Assembly: GCA_914767885.1 (NCBI GenBank)
Contig: CAJZBQ010000018.1
Coordinates: forward strand, 930,001 to 994,000
Direction of reading: 5' to 3'
Length of the DNA stretch: 64,000 nucleotides
Origin: Blepharisma stoltei
Lineage: Eukaryota; Ciliophora; Heterotrichea; Heterotrichida; Blepharismidae
Below the pieces are notes generated by a model, which was not told where the DNA came from, ran no database searches, and was given only the letters and a program-made list of their open reading frames with translations. A program made the position numbers and the translations under genes. Positions 9,999 to 20,582 of the stretch are shown in pieces. Positions within the stretch are counted from its first letter, which is position 1; every line of letters starts with the position of its first letter.

Positions 9999-11126
9999 TT
10001 ATTTCTTTGTAGCTGCTCTGCACTTACAAAAATTATTCGCCATATTGCATTCTGTACAGAAAATAAACCCGCAATTACATCTTGCCAGCCCTGGATTTCT
10101 TACAGACACCATTTGGTTGCAATAAGGGCATGTCCTTACAATCCTTTTATTCGACAGCTTCATTGCTTCAAACTTGTCTTTACCTGCATGGATAAGATTT
10201 TTGGCTTTATCAATCAAACTGCGCTCATCAGGCGTTTTCAGCGACTCTTGATATTGCTCACAGTTCATCCCTTGATGATAAATGCATTTGCAGTTCAAGC
10301 ATCATTCTGTGCTGCAAAGTCTGCATATAATCCTAGTCACTCCTTGAGAAATTTCCATAACAGCCCCACATTTAGGGTTAATGCATTTTACTACTGATTC
10401 TTTATGCTCTGAAAAATAGCTATCTAGAGTAAGTTTTTCATATCTCTCAATTCAAATATTATCTAGATAAAGCCTAATGTCACTTGTCCCGACCTCTTTT
10501 GTGCAGTCTTGCCCAGGACACATAAGAGGGACTTTTTGATGAGAAATTTGGCTTTGGAGGTTTATTGTTAGACATTTGGAATGAAACATATGTGAACAAT
10601 TATACATAAGCTGATACTCTCTTTCTGGGATTTCTTTTCCACACAATTCACATTTGGCAGATGGAGAATCCATGTTTCATTCATCATGCAATTGTTTTGC
10701 TAGCATTTCAGATTTTTCAAGCTCTTGGAATTTGTCGATTTTTTTAGTGACCACAGGGACCTTTCTTTTAGGGAACTCAATTGATTCACGCTTATCTAGA
10801 TGTTTCAGACGAGGCTTAATAGAGCCAATTCTTCCTATCATTATCTGATGTATCAAATCTAATTTTTCATTATTATCAAGATTATTTTGGCCATACTGCG
10901 TTTGTACCTCTGAAACCAGCCTCAAAAATATTTCTGATTTAAAATTTAGTCTTGCATATGCGACTCCAGCTGCAAAAACATCAAGAGCCGACAAATTGGC
11001 ACTGTAATTTTTCAACGAGTTTTGGATTTCATCTAAATCATCTTTATAATTGGCCTCTTGGCTATCACCCTCATTGAATATATCTTCTGTATCAATTGGT
11101 CTTTCATTACAAGTCTTTCTCATCAT
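9999..11126 (-). CDS. RBR-type (RING-IBR-RING) E3 ub ligase
   Basis: 375 aa, with several in-frame TGA codons read as Trp (for example LHDE-W-NMDS and CSTE-W-CLNC). Residues about 150-205 form RING1 (CELCGKEI...CSHMFHSKC...CPGQDC). An in-between-RING segment follows (CINPKCGAVMEI...CRLC...CLNCKC...H), then RING2 (CPYCNQMVSV...CNCGFIFCTEC...CKC). RBR ligases pass ubiquitin through a RING2 Cys; CNC is the best candidate here. The N-terminal 140 residues are helical and polar. The start at MMRKTC was preferred over an upstream ATG because the latter would overlap the kinase gene. The kinase stop is only 62 bp upstream on the same strand. Confidence 0.88.
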
Positions 11127-11188
11127 TTTTCTATAGAATTCAATATTAAATATGACATTATAATTATAAAACTCAAAATATTTTACTA

Positions 11189-12794
11189 TTATATGGAAGG
11201 CTTTCTTAGAAGTTTGGGAATCATTCTCAGCTTTCCATATAAAGAGGCACAAATATCAAGAAAAGCCATCATCTGTCCAGAAATTATGGTAAAGTCTAGC
11301 ATAAAAATATCTTCTTGCTATATAGAAATTACTTTGTAAATTCTCACATCAAATTTTACGTGCTTTCCGTATTGTGTTGGCTGAATATTTTTGGTATCAA
11401 TAGCTTCTAGAAGGGCATCTTCGTAGCCGACTGTCCTAACCCTAATTTCGAAATTTGTGACCAGTTTCCATTCTAAATCGAGCTCGATGAATGCTTCAAA
11501 TAAATGCAGCATTAAGGAGTATGCGGAGACGAGGCATCTGAAGCCATAGACTCAATTGTGTAAGAGCCCTGTACTTAAATTGGTGTGCATCTTGGTTCCA
11601 TTTTTGGGCATTATCATAGGTCCTTCATCGTCTGGAGGGAGCAAAAAGATTCCATTTTTCTTTTTGAAGAGGGGCTCTAAGCTGATAGTCTTTTCATTAA
11701 GCAGTTTCCTTTTTTCTTTTAATTTTTCATCTAGAAGAATTTCATAGCAGACAACAAAGAGTGCTTGAGATTTGTTAAGAATTGCTTGTCGCAGCTGCGC
11801 TTTGTCTTGTTTTAGATTTTTAAACTCAGGAAAATTCATGCAGCGCTCCAAGAGCTCTTCATCAATTTCTCGATTATTTCGATTTGCACGATATGATGAT
11901 AAACAGTCAATAGTCCCATTGCAGTCTATGATAGTTTCTTTAAATTGAAGATGCATAGGGATGTTTTCTAGATATCAAGGATGGTCCATAAGCTGCCTCA
12001 TTGTGATTCTGGATACAGGATCATTATTCAGCATTCTGCACACTAAATCAGCTGCTCCTTTCGAAAAATGGTGGGGAATTGTAAAATTCGCGGCTAAATA
12101 TCTCTTACCTTTAATTTTAGAAAACAAAGCTGTGATGTTATTCTCATCAAAGGGTAAAAATCCAGCTAACAAAGCATAGAGCACTACTCCAATGCTCCAC
12201 ACATCGGCCTCAGGCCCACAATAATTCGATCCTGATATCACTTCAGGTGCGGCATAATTCGGTGAGCCACACGAAGTCTTCAGGAAAACCCCATCCTGCG
12301 TAAAATTTGACAGACCAAAATCTCCGATCTTCAATGAGGATTCTTCATCAAGCAAAATATTTTCTGGCTTTATGTCTCTATGGGCTACTTTGTGGTCATG
12401 ACAGTACGATATAGCAGAAACGATTTGCTGGAAGTAAACTCTGGCTTCATTTTCTGATAGTCGGCCATTTCGTTCTATTAAGCTGTACAAATCGCCTCCT
12501 GGGACATATTCCATCACTAGAAAGATTTCTTTGGAAGACTTAATCACTTCATATCTGGCTAATACTTACAGTCTGATTATGTGTGGGTGATGGAACATCT
12601 TTAAAATCTTAATTTCTCTCTTGACCTTTTTCAATAATCGTTCTTCTTGAATAAGCCGCCTTTTGATTATTTTTATTGCGACTTTTCGCTGAGAAACTTT
12701 GTGCTCGGCAACTAGGTGGTGTTTTACGCTTTACTTTGGAAAATGAGCCTGATCCTAAAGGTTTGATGATCTTGTAAGCGTCAAGGTTTGACAT
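11189..12794 (-). CDS. AMPK-alpha/SNF1-like protein kinase
   Basis: 519 aa after removing introns of 16, 15 and 15 nt (12712-12727, 12555-12569, 11318-11332). The kinase domain is at residues about 7-265: LGSGSFSKVK loop, VAIKII lysine, HRDIKPENILLD, DFGLSNF, activation loop LKTSCGSPNYAAPEV. The C-terminal part matches the AMPK alpha regulatory domain: NWVYGFRCLVS...LFEAFIELDLEWKLV...RVRTV, finishing DIFMLDFTIISGQM. Two TGA codons (HP-W-YLE, LHN-W-VYG) encode Trp. AMPK senses energy status; the activation-loop Thr is present. The ankyrin gene starts divergently 126 bp away. Confidence 0.93.
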
Positions 12795-12920
12795 TTTTTT
12801 ATGTGTATTTAATTGGGTTTAGCATCATATATATCATGCTACTTATCAATAAAACTAAACTAAAGATTTTTATGAAAAATCCGAGTAGAACTTTAAAATA
12901 ATGCTTAAATTTAATTAAAT
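12795..12920. promoter_or_regulatory. Bidirectional intergenic promoter region
   Basis: Only 126 bp separate the divergent start codons of the kinase (minus) and the ankyrin protein (plus), so both promoters must lie here. The stretch is AT-rich with no strong box. The role is inferred from arrangement only. Confidence 0.4.
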
Positions 12921-13541
12921 ATGGGAGCAAGTTGTTCACAAGATTCCGGGGATTCCCAACGAAACCAGAAGCAGCAGCTTGCAAATAGCCGAGGTCGACA
13001 AACATATGACTCTCAAACAATTCGACCCTCAGTAAACCCTCGAATTACTATAGAATCCACTAGAGGACCATCTGAAACTGTGAGCTCTCATTTCTCACGA
13101 AGAACTACTAACAGGTCCAGACTTTCCACTCTAAACGATTCTTATTCCTTTGAGTACGCCCAGCAGGTGTTACTAGACGCATATAAAGGGAATTTAGATA
13201 TTGTCAACAAGCATATAAAAGAGGGATTTGCAGTAGATTTTCCACTTAACCAGTCAGGGTGAACTTTAGCTCATATTGCAGCTCAGATGAAAAATCTTGA
13301 GATGCTTGAGACACTTATTAAATACAAATGTGATCTTGATATTCAAGAGATAGGAGAAGGGTGGACACCAATTATGGTGGCTGCTATCAATAACTCTATT
13401 GAGATTGCAAAGATGCTTATTAAATATAATGCTGATCTTTCAATCAAGGATAACAGCCAAATGACCGCTATTCAGTTAGCAGAAAAATACAGGAGTAGAG
13501 AAGTATATGAAGTGCTTGTGGGAGGCGTAAGAAATCGATAG
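12921..13541 (+). CDS. Ankyrin-repeat protein, probably N-myristoylated
   Basis: 206 aa with one TGA read as Trp (NQSG-W-TLAHIAAQ). The N-terminus MGASCS fits an N-myristoylation signal plus a palmitoylatable Cys, suggesting membrane attachment. A basic Ser/Arg-rich linker follows, then about three ankyrin repeats (LLDAYKGNLDIVNKHI, TLAHIAAQMKNLEMLETLI, TPIMVAAINNSIEIAKMLI). Partner and function are unknown. There is no insert or intron. Confidence 0.85.
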
Positions 13542-13637
13542 ATTCACTGATAAGATTTAATAAATTCTTTCCAAAATGAATAAAAAATCTCTTCAAAAGA
13601 CATTTTCTAATCTCAGTCATATACTTAAATAAGCTAG

Positions 13638-15377
13638 ATGAAATTGCTTCACCCTCGAATCCTAGTCTCCACCCTACATTTCGCGCTCTTAGCCCTTTCT
13701 GGCTTTTTTATTCCATCTCTTCATAATCCTGGACACAATTAAAATGGCGAGCCACCCGACCCGTCCTTCTCCTGTACCCTCAGGGATTACGGGGTTAAGA
13801 AGTAAACGGGGCCTGGGTATTGTGTCCAGGGTGGGTTTTTTTTACCTTGGTCGGGACACCACGACAAGGTTTTTTTACCTCTCACAAAGACAAGAAGACC
13901 AGAGCCGATGTATCAGGAGTCAAACTTCAGGACTAGAAGGGAAGTGAGGAAGATCTTTATGTGGGGAGCTTCGGGGACCTGAAGGAGACTCCGGGAGGCT
14001 ACTTTTCTCCCTCCCCGGAAAGGACGGCGCCGGGTCATTAGACCCCTGATCAAGGAGTACCTGGGTGAGTCTCCCTGTTAGCTGGCGACGTCACCATTTT
14101 TTGGTGACGTCGACAAAAAATTGAGTGAGCTACAGGGCCGGTGCATAGGGCGCAAGCCTGAAGCTGGCAGCGCTGGTAGAGGCTGAAATAAACCTCCGTG
14201 ACCCGCTAGAGTTAATTAATCTAATCTAATCATAATCCTGGAGGAATTCATTTTCTATCTTTTTTGGTACTTTTTACTTAGACTCACCGCAATAACTTCA
14301 GTTCTCCTTTATTTAATCACAAGTTTCAAAGATCCAGGGTTCATTCCTTTATACTCTGAAGCTTTAACTTCTTCTGAAGCAGCTTTAGCAATTAAAGATT
14401 CAACTCATCACAAGCAAACATCGTCAGTGGCAAGTCATCTTACAGCAGCTTCAACAACCCACCGAGTAGACTACAAGCAAAGTCCTAGTACTAATGCAAG
14501 TGCGCTTAACCAAGGAAGTAATCAAAACCCAGTCCAGTCGTCCCCTAAACAAACTGACATAGTAAACCTTTCTCAAGAAGGGTCTATTAATTTTGAATGC
14601 ATGAATTCAGACAGGCTACAAGTAAGTTTAAGTGAAGAGAACTCAATTGTAATTAATATTGATGAGCTGCCTGAAGACGAAATTGTGGTGTTTAAAAACC
14701 AGTCACATGAAGAAAATGACGCAATCGATGCTGGGGACAGCTCAATTCCATCAATTTTTAGCAAAAACAGTGAAAACGCTGAGCTTGAAGATATTATGGT
14801 AATTGTGCAGCCTATTGGAGATTCTGATTGTCCAAGCTTCCCATCAAGCGAAAACGAAGTACATGAAGCTGCTATGCGGTATTGCACTGCTTGCCATATA
14901 GATCAGCCAATCAGAGCTAAACATTGCAGTCAGTGCTCTCGATGTGTGGCTACATTTGACCATCATTGCCCATTTCTAGGTGTCTGCATAGGCGAAAAAA
15001 ACAGGTTTTTATTTTACTGGCTTCTGTTTTTTGTAGCTGCAGAGTGCTGAATAGGAGCTGTAACTGCCTTGGCGTCGATTAATATTGACACTTGGGAAAC
15101 TGAAAATATACAATTAATAATCCTAGGAATTGTAGGGATTATTATTGGGACACTTATAAGTATTCTTTGAACTTATCATTCATATCTGGCAAGCACAAAT
15201 TTAACGACCTGGGAAACTAAAAGCTGGAAAAAAATCACCTACTTGAATGGTTTAGAAAAATCTAAAGGCTCACCATTCTCTAAAGGCTTCATAGGAAATC
15301 TTGCATATTTTTGTAAAATCCACAAGAGTATCACAAATTGGGCCTTTATCAACAGAAAAAGTAATGTAAATTTGTAA
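13638..15377 (+). CDS. DHHC-type protein S-acyltransferase, split by a retroposon
   Basis: 413 aa if the segment from TA 13724 to TA 14222 is removed. The N-terminus holds two hydrophobic helices ([34 protein letters not shown]), the DPG motif (SFKDPGFIP) and a long acidic Ser-rich loop. The cysteine-rich domain follows, [15 protein letters not shown]...[16 protein letters not shown], then two more membrane helices and a TTWE motif. These enzymes transfer palmitate to Cys through the DHHC cysteine, in Golgi or plasma membrane. Two TGA codons (EC-W-IG, SIL-W-TY) are Trp. Simple removal of the duplicated target leaves a frameshift; the TA-to-TA model does not. Confidence 0.88.
13721..14242 (+). 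mobile_element. Retroposon R3 in DHHC gene
   Basis: The 13-bp duplication TCATAATCCTGGA (13721-13733, 14230-14242) flanks a 496-bp body. The head is ATTAAAATGGCGAGCC and the tail TTAATTAATCTAATCTAA. The body is much GC-richer than the host gene. Reading frame is kept only if the right junction is a TA inside the TAATC tail (14222), leaving about 10 tail bases in the gene. Confidence 0.82.
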
Positions 15378-15504
15378 AAAATTGTTTTAACTATTAAATT
15401 ATACCATGGGCTGCTCTAAAGCACTTATTTTATAGGGTTATTTATTTAAATATATAAGTAATATTATAGCGTTATTTAATATAATTTTTCAGGCTTCTAA
15501 TACA

Positions 15505-16499
15505 TTAGCTTGCTAAACTAGTCAAACTTTGTCTTATATTATTTCTACACACTGGGCATGTTGGGTTGTTTCTCATAAGCCATGGATCTATACATGCTGC
15601 ATGAAAAATGTGCCCACATCTTGGTAAGGCTCTCAATACTTCTTCAAGTGCAAAAATTTCTCTGCAAATAGGGCATGGCAGGTTTAAGTCACTTGACCGG
15701 GTAGTAAACGAAGAAATTAGGTTCAGATCTTCATCTGAGAATAAGTTGATTTCTTCATTAATTGGAGAATTCATCAGTCCACTCATAAAAGAATTTCTCA
15801 AAGTAGCTTGATAATATCTCTAGTTATGAACTTACTATTGATTTATAGATATTGCAGCTCCATATAATAGCAAGCACAGCGTGACTAAGTGATATTATTA
15901 GGAGGACCAAAATGACTCAGCTCTCAATTGTAGTCCCACAGGATTCTCCGCTTGCTTTCATCAAGGCATAAAAAGTCATTCCAATTATAGTTCATATTAC
16001 TACAAAAGGGCACAGAAAAGTCAGGAAAAAAAATGCGAGAGCTGCGATAATGTAAAAGCTGTGACGTTTTCAAATCACCAGGATATAGCGTCTGCACCGC
16101 TATGGATTGCCTTGGCGAGGATTCTCCGCAACTTGGACTCTGGCGAATCACCTAAAGGTGACAAGTCAACACCAAGTTGACAAAAGCGCACCCTTTAGCA
16201 AGGATTTGTCAACTTGGAGTTGACTTGTCACTTTTAGGTGACTCGTCAGAGTCCAAGTTGCTGCGGAGAATCCTCGCCAAGGCAATCCATATCGGTGCAG
16301 ACGCTATAAAGGTACACCGGACGAGAAATATACTCAGGGAAAATAAGAGAATCCAATAGTTGAAAGGATAGACACAGCTAAGTAGAAATTACTCGAAAGA
16401 GTCTCATCTTCAGATAGCGACTATAGCTAGTAAAAGAAATGCTAAGGCTAAAGGGACTTCGGCTCTGTCTAGAATTTACAATAATCGAGTATTTGCCAT
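15505..16499 (-). CDS. RING-H2 membrane protein (four-helix, E3 ligase-like)
   Basis: 241 aa, built from four introns/inserts: 15-nt introns 16465-16479 and 16378-16392, a 223-bp IES 16084-16306 and a 16-nt intron 15820-15835. After these the length is exactly divisible by three. Four hydrophobic helices come first (LALAFLLLAIVAI, WILLFSLSIFLV, FYIIAALAFFFLTF, VILVLLIISLSHAVLAII). The C-terminal RING-H2 follows: CPICREIF...CGHIFHAACIDPWL...CPVC. TGA is Trp at several places. This is typical of membrane-anchored ubiquitin ligases. A decayed paralogue lies at 18833-19509. Confidence 0.88.
16084..16308. mobile_element. Fold-back IES in RING gene, empty site known
   Basis: The insert is one long palindrome, TATAGCGTCTGCACCG at the left and its complement CGGTGCAGACGCTATA at the right. 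The duplicated paralogue reads ...CCAGGATAAAGG... straight through (near 19315), whereas here the TA is replaced by TA-element-TA. This directly shows the empty site and the TA boundary. Confidence 0.92.
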
Positions 16500-16687
16500 T
16501 TCTACGCCATTTTAAAATGACTAAAAATACTTCGACTAAGAAAATAGAATAAGAGTTTCCATATTAAATTTTGGGGAATACAGTAAGTAGAAGCTATATT
16601 ATTGGCTACTAATTGAATTAAAACCTTATTTAAAGAAAATCTCTCCGAAAAGAGCTATTTGTAATAAAAGTTTATAAGTAATTTAAT

Positions 16688-18659
16688 TTATCCGATATAG
16701 TCAGCAATATCACGAATATACCTCTCCTTAATAGGGAGTCCTGAATTCTTTAAACACAAATATAGCGCGTGCTCCCCGATAGATTTTCAAGGAAAATGCC
16801 CTTCAAAGAAAAAATTATTTTGAAATTCCAAAAAATTCCAAAAAGCCAAATATCAATTTAAAAATGTCATTATATATGTCCTATTTGTCAATTTGAAAAT
16901 TGACTTTTCATAATAATAAAATGGCTTCGGCGGATAGGGTAATTCACTCCGTGAATTCCCTCTCCTTCTCACCCGCTTTTATTATTATAGGGTTAGGTTT
17001 TTACACGTGGACTTCTGTACAAGGTAGTGTAAAATGGCGAGGACTTTTTATCTCGCCAGCCTTATACAGCGTGTTTTACCTCTTTCCCCTGCTGATATAA
17101 AAGGCAGGACCCTTAGGCCGAACAGGCGCTGGAGGAAAGTCGGACAGAGCGAGGCAACGCGCCAAGCCGCTAGTGTTTCCCGTACTTCTGGAATCCCAAA
17201 TGGCTTCACGGGGATTAGAAGGAGCGAGCCGTATAGCGAGGCCCGACTCGAGTACACGAGTAGCGACAAGACGGAGAAAAAATATGCCCTTGCGGCATTG
17301 TGCATCTAGGGGCCCAATTATAGGTCGAGTTAAATTAAGTAATTAAGTAAGTAAGAAAATTGACTTTTCAGATTTTTCCTTAATTTAAAATTTAAATTTT
17401 TTATCTAAAAGCACTTGTCCTTAGGGATCTAAAATGAGGCTTGCGCTATACACATATAAAAACCCAGCCTTTCTTTTAAAAATTGACTCAGTATTAGGCT
17501 TTAAATTCCTAATCCTGCTCGGGATATACCCTTTCTTGCATCATAATGCCGCACAGCAGTCGCTGCAATAGTCTTTTGCTCTATTCCATTTAGATTTTTG
17601 AAATCCGCCCATCAGGCCAGGAAGAGCACAAAAAATAATAAATATGCAAGGAATCACTGATAAAATGCCAAATGGAATTACCCACGTCGCATTATAATCG
17701 TCAATTGGGTAATTTATTCCGTCACTAAACAATACTTCAATAGTTGTTCCAGATTTGCCTGGATAAGTAAACTCATCAATATTAGCAGGATCAGTTTCAC
17801 CGTCATCACTATTTAGATACCATTTACAATCAACTTTTTCCCCCACTAGAAATTGCCCAGCACCTTCTAATGGGGTGCACATCCAGCGTGGCAAAAATTT
17901 TTGGCTTGATCTGCATTTATCGCCAAACTCCCAATAGTCGCCACAATGTGAATATTTATAAGCGTAGGTGTTTTCTATTTGTAAGGTGTCAGGCCTGTCA
18001 TTTTGTCCGCTTGAACTACATCCATATCCAGGATATGATTTCCCGTCAACTTCTACAGCAACTTTATATTGGACATAAGTATGTCATCTCATATAACTTG
18101 TTGTGTATGAGGTAATGCCCATAATTGTTCAAAATTAATAAAAAGGTGACGTTTACGGAAATAGGAGTCCAAGGCGGCATCTCCTGATGGAGCGGAGGGG
18201 TGGCAGAAGTGAGCTCTTCGAGAGATAAGTAGATTATCTCAATGGAAAGTCTGCTGAAAGAGGGTGCTTTGTTTTCTCCCCCGATGGTTTTTCTATATCC
18301 CTCCCAGATAGGCTAGACCGGCTTTGCCTATTAGATAGCATTCTCTCATCGGAACCATTCAGGCACTTTCAAAACGTTGACTCTACCCAAGGGTGCTAAT
18401 CCCCTTCACAGGTGGTTCAGGCCGAAAATCTAAAAGGGCAGCCTTTTGGAGCCAAGGTGGACGACTGTTATTGGTCTATCCTCTTATAGTTAGCATAATC
18501 ATTTTAACTTTTCAACATAATTGTGCATGTAGAGGAGTGCCAGGATTTTACTTCGAGAGGATAGTAAATCCCAAAGTAAACGCCACATCAAACTGGAAAA
18601 CCGATTAAAAAAATTATGAGCATAAGGAAAAGTACTCCGCAGTAATTATCTCTATCCAT
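16688..18659 (-). CDS. Two-TM, Cys-rich ectodomain membrane protein, copy 1
   Basis: 295 aa after removing the 688-bp IES (16761-17448) and the 396-bp retroposon R8, the same length as copy 2. It begins MDRDNYCG and a first membrane helix (LFLMLIIFLIGFPV). An extracellular-type region follows with YPGYGCSS, YSHCGDYWEFGDKC and GQFLVGEKVDCKWYLN (conserved Cys). A second helix (VIPFGILSVIPCIFIIFCALPG) and a basic cytoplasmic tail end the protein. The YPIDDYN...helix layout recalls DUF3592-like proteins, but this is only a resemblance. TGA is Trp. Without insert removal the gene is fragmented. Confidence 0.8.
16761..17450. mobile_element. 688-bp IES with TATAGCGC inverted ends, carrying a nested retroposon
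   Basis: The left end is TATAGCGCGTG and the right end CTTGCGCTATA, an imperfect terminal inverted repeat. Copy 2 of the gene lacks the insert: it reads AAACACAAATACACAT where copy 1 has AAACACAAATA-insert-TACACAT. The boundaries are therefore proved by comparison. R4 sits inside. Confidence 0.93.
16895..17370 (+). mobile_element. Retroposon R4, nested in the 688-bp IES
   Basis: 16-bp perfect duplication GAAAATTGACTTTTCA (16895-16910, 17355-17370). Head TAATAATAAAATGGCTTCGG, GC-rich body, tail TTAAGTAATTAAGTAAGTAA. A diverged reverse-oriented relative lies at 42985-43195. Confidence 0.88.
18120..18524 (-). mobile_element. Retroposon R8 in copy 1 membrane-protein gene
   Basis: The duplication CATAATTGT (18120-18128, 18516-18524) contains TA. 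The insert is absent from the paralogous site near 20443 (GCCCATAATTGTGCAGG). On the minus strand the head reads AAAGTTAAAATGATTATG. TA-to-TA removal of 396 bp keeps frame and yields the same protein length as copy 2. Confidence 0.88.
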
Positions 18660-18832
18660 ATTATTATCAGCAGATTTTATATATTGATTAATTATGTTCG
18701 TTGCCAACTTGGTTTTTACTAGAATTTTGTGTTTTGTTTAGTATTCTTTTCAATTTTATATTTTGAATAAATCATAAGCTTGCCTTTTTATATGAAAATA
18801 GTTGATACTTTTTAAATCTTTTGAAAATTTAC
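18660..18832. other. Spacer between duplicated units
   Basis: AT-rich upstream region of copy 1, ending where similarity to the RING gene restarts. Nothing else seen. Confidence 0.5.
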
Positions 18833-19509
18833 ATCTGAGAATAAGTTGATTTTTTCGTTAATTGGAGAATTCATCAGTCCACTCATAAAAGAATTTCTCA
18901 AAGTAGCTTGATAATATTAACTTATTATTGATTTATAAGAGCTTTTCTTTGATTATCCAATAAGCTGTTTAAGTATTGCCTTATAATAATTATAAGATCT
19001 TAGAATAAATATTGCAGCTCCATATAATAGCAACACAACGTAGCTGATATTATTAGGAGGACCAAAATGACTCAGCTCTCAATCGTAATCCCACAGGATT
19101 CTCCACTTGCTTTCATCAAGGCATAAAAAGTGATTCCAATTATAGCTCATATTATTACAAAAGGACACAGAAAAGTTAGAAAAAAATGCGAGAGGAGGGA
19201 GGGTGTTACTTTAATGGGACAGGACACCCCACCAACTCGCCCTTATGGAAAAGTTTTTTTTTAAAATGCAAGAGTTGCGATAATGCAAAAGCTGTTACGT
19301 TTTTAAATTACCAGGATAAAGGTACAACGGACGAGAAATATACTCAGGGAAAATAAGAGGGTCCAATAATTGAAAGGATAGACACAGATAAGTAGAAATT
19401 ACTCGAAAGAGTCTCATCTTCAGATAGCGACTATAGCTAATAAAAGAAATACTAAGACTAAAGGGACTTCAGCTCTGTCAAGAATATATAATAACCGAGT
19501 ATTTGCCAT
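18833..19509 (-). pseudogene. Decayed, 3'-truncated paralogue of the RING membrane gene
   Basis: It aligns with 15729-16499 from the start codon region down to the NSPINE segment, then loses similarity, so the RING domain is missing. The first intron's GT is mutated (ATATATTC in place of GTAAATTC) and the second intron's AG is mutated (ACTTATC). In-frame stops and an 80-bp insert break it further. It lacks the fold-back IES of the intact copy. Confidence 0.85.
19183..19274. mobile_element. Small 80-bp insert with target duplication
   Basis: The near-perfect 12-bp duplication AAAATGCGAGAG / AAAATGCAAGAG flanks a GC-richer insert absent from the paralogous site near 16040. It looks like a short or truncated retroposon; orientation is unclear. 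Confidence 0.6.
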
Positions 19510-19694
19510 TTCTACGTCATTTTAAAACGACTAAAAATACATCGACTGAGAAAATAGAATAAGAGTCTCAAATTAAATTGAGAAGATTTGAGTACTAGTT
19601 ATATTATTTGCTATTATTTGAATTAGAAGCTTATTTTGAGAGAAAATCTATCCGAAAGCAGCTATTTGTAATAAAAGTTTATAAATAATTTAAT

Positions 19695-20582
19695 TTATCC
19701 GATATAGTCAGCAATATCTCGAATATATCTCTCCTTAATAGGGAGTCCTGAATTCTTTAAACACAAATACACATACAAAAACCCAGCTTTTCTTTTAAAA
19801 ACTGACTCAGTATTAGGCTTTAAATTCCTAATCCTGCTCTGGATATACCCTTTCTTACGTCATAATGCCGCACAGCAGTCGCTGCAATAGTCTTTTGCTC
19901 TGTCTCATTTAGATTTTTGAAATCCGCCCATCAGACCAGGAAGAGCACAGAAAATAATAAATATGCAAGGAATCACTGATAAAATGCCAAATGGAATTAC
20001 CCACAGCGTATTATAATGGTCGATTGGGTAATTTATTCCGTCACTAAACAATACTTCAATAGTTGCTCCAGACTTGCCTGGATAAGTAAACTCATCAATA
20101 TTAGCAGGATCAGTTTCACCGTCATCACTATTTAGATACCATTTACAATCAACTTTTTCCCCCACAAGAAATTGCCCACCACCTTTCAATGGAGCGCACA
20201 TCCAGCGTGGCAAAAATTTTTGGCTTGATCTGCATTTATCGCCAAACTCCCAGTACCTGCCACAATGTGAATATTTATAAGCGTAGGTGTTTTCTATATC
20301 TAAGGTGTCAGGATTATCATCGTTTCTATTTGAACTACATCCATATCCAGGATAGGATTTCCCATCAATTTCTACAGCAACTTTATATTGGACGTAGGTA
20401 TGCGATCTCATATAACTTGTTGTGTATGAGGTAATGCCCATAATTGTGCAGGTAGAGGAGCTTCAGGTTTTTACTTCGAGAGGATAGTAAATCCCAAAGT
20501 AACCGCCACATCAAATTGGAAAACCGATTATGAAAAATACGATCATGACGAAAAACATCCCGCAATAATCTTTTCTTTTCAT
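19695..20582 (-). CDS. Two-TM, Cys-rich ectodomain membrane protein, copy 2
   Basis: 295 aa, uninterrupted apart from TGA codons read as Trp (PI-W-CGG, KT-W-SSS, KSK-W-DRA). It starts MKRKDYCGMFFVMIVFFIIG. Ectodomain cysteines and the second helix match copy 1. The C-terminus reads YLCLKNSGLPIKERYIRDIADYIG. This copy holds neither the 688-bp IES nor R8, so it is the reference for the empty sites. Function is unknown; duplicated membrane proteins with conserved Cys could be surface proteins. Confidence 0.85.

Noticed and set aside
13638-14300. Explaining the DHHC frameshift with a 15-nt intron at 14267-14281 (GTACTTTTTACTTAG)
   Set aside because: Removing 15 nt does not change frame, and the hydrophobic helix reads through this segment unspliced.
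17034-17309. 91-codon frame in R4, considered as an element-encoded protein
   Set aside because: The related copy R10 does not keep the frame, and other elements have unrelated bodies; there is no reverse transcriptase motif.
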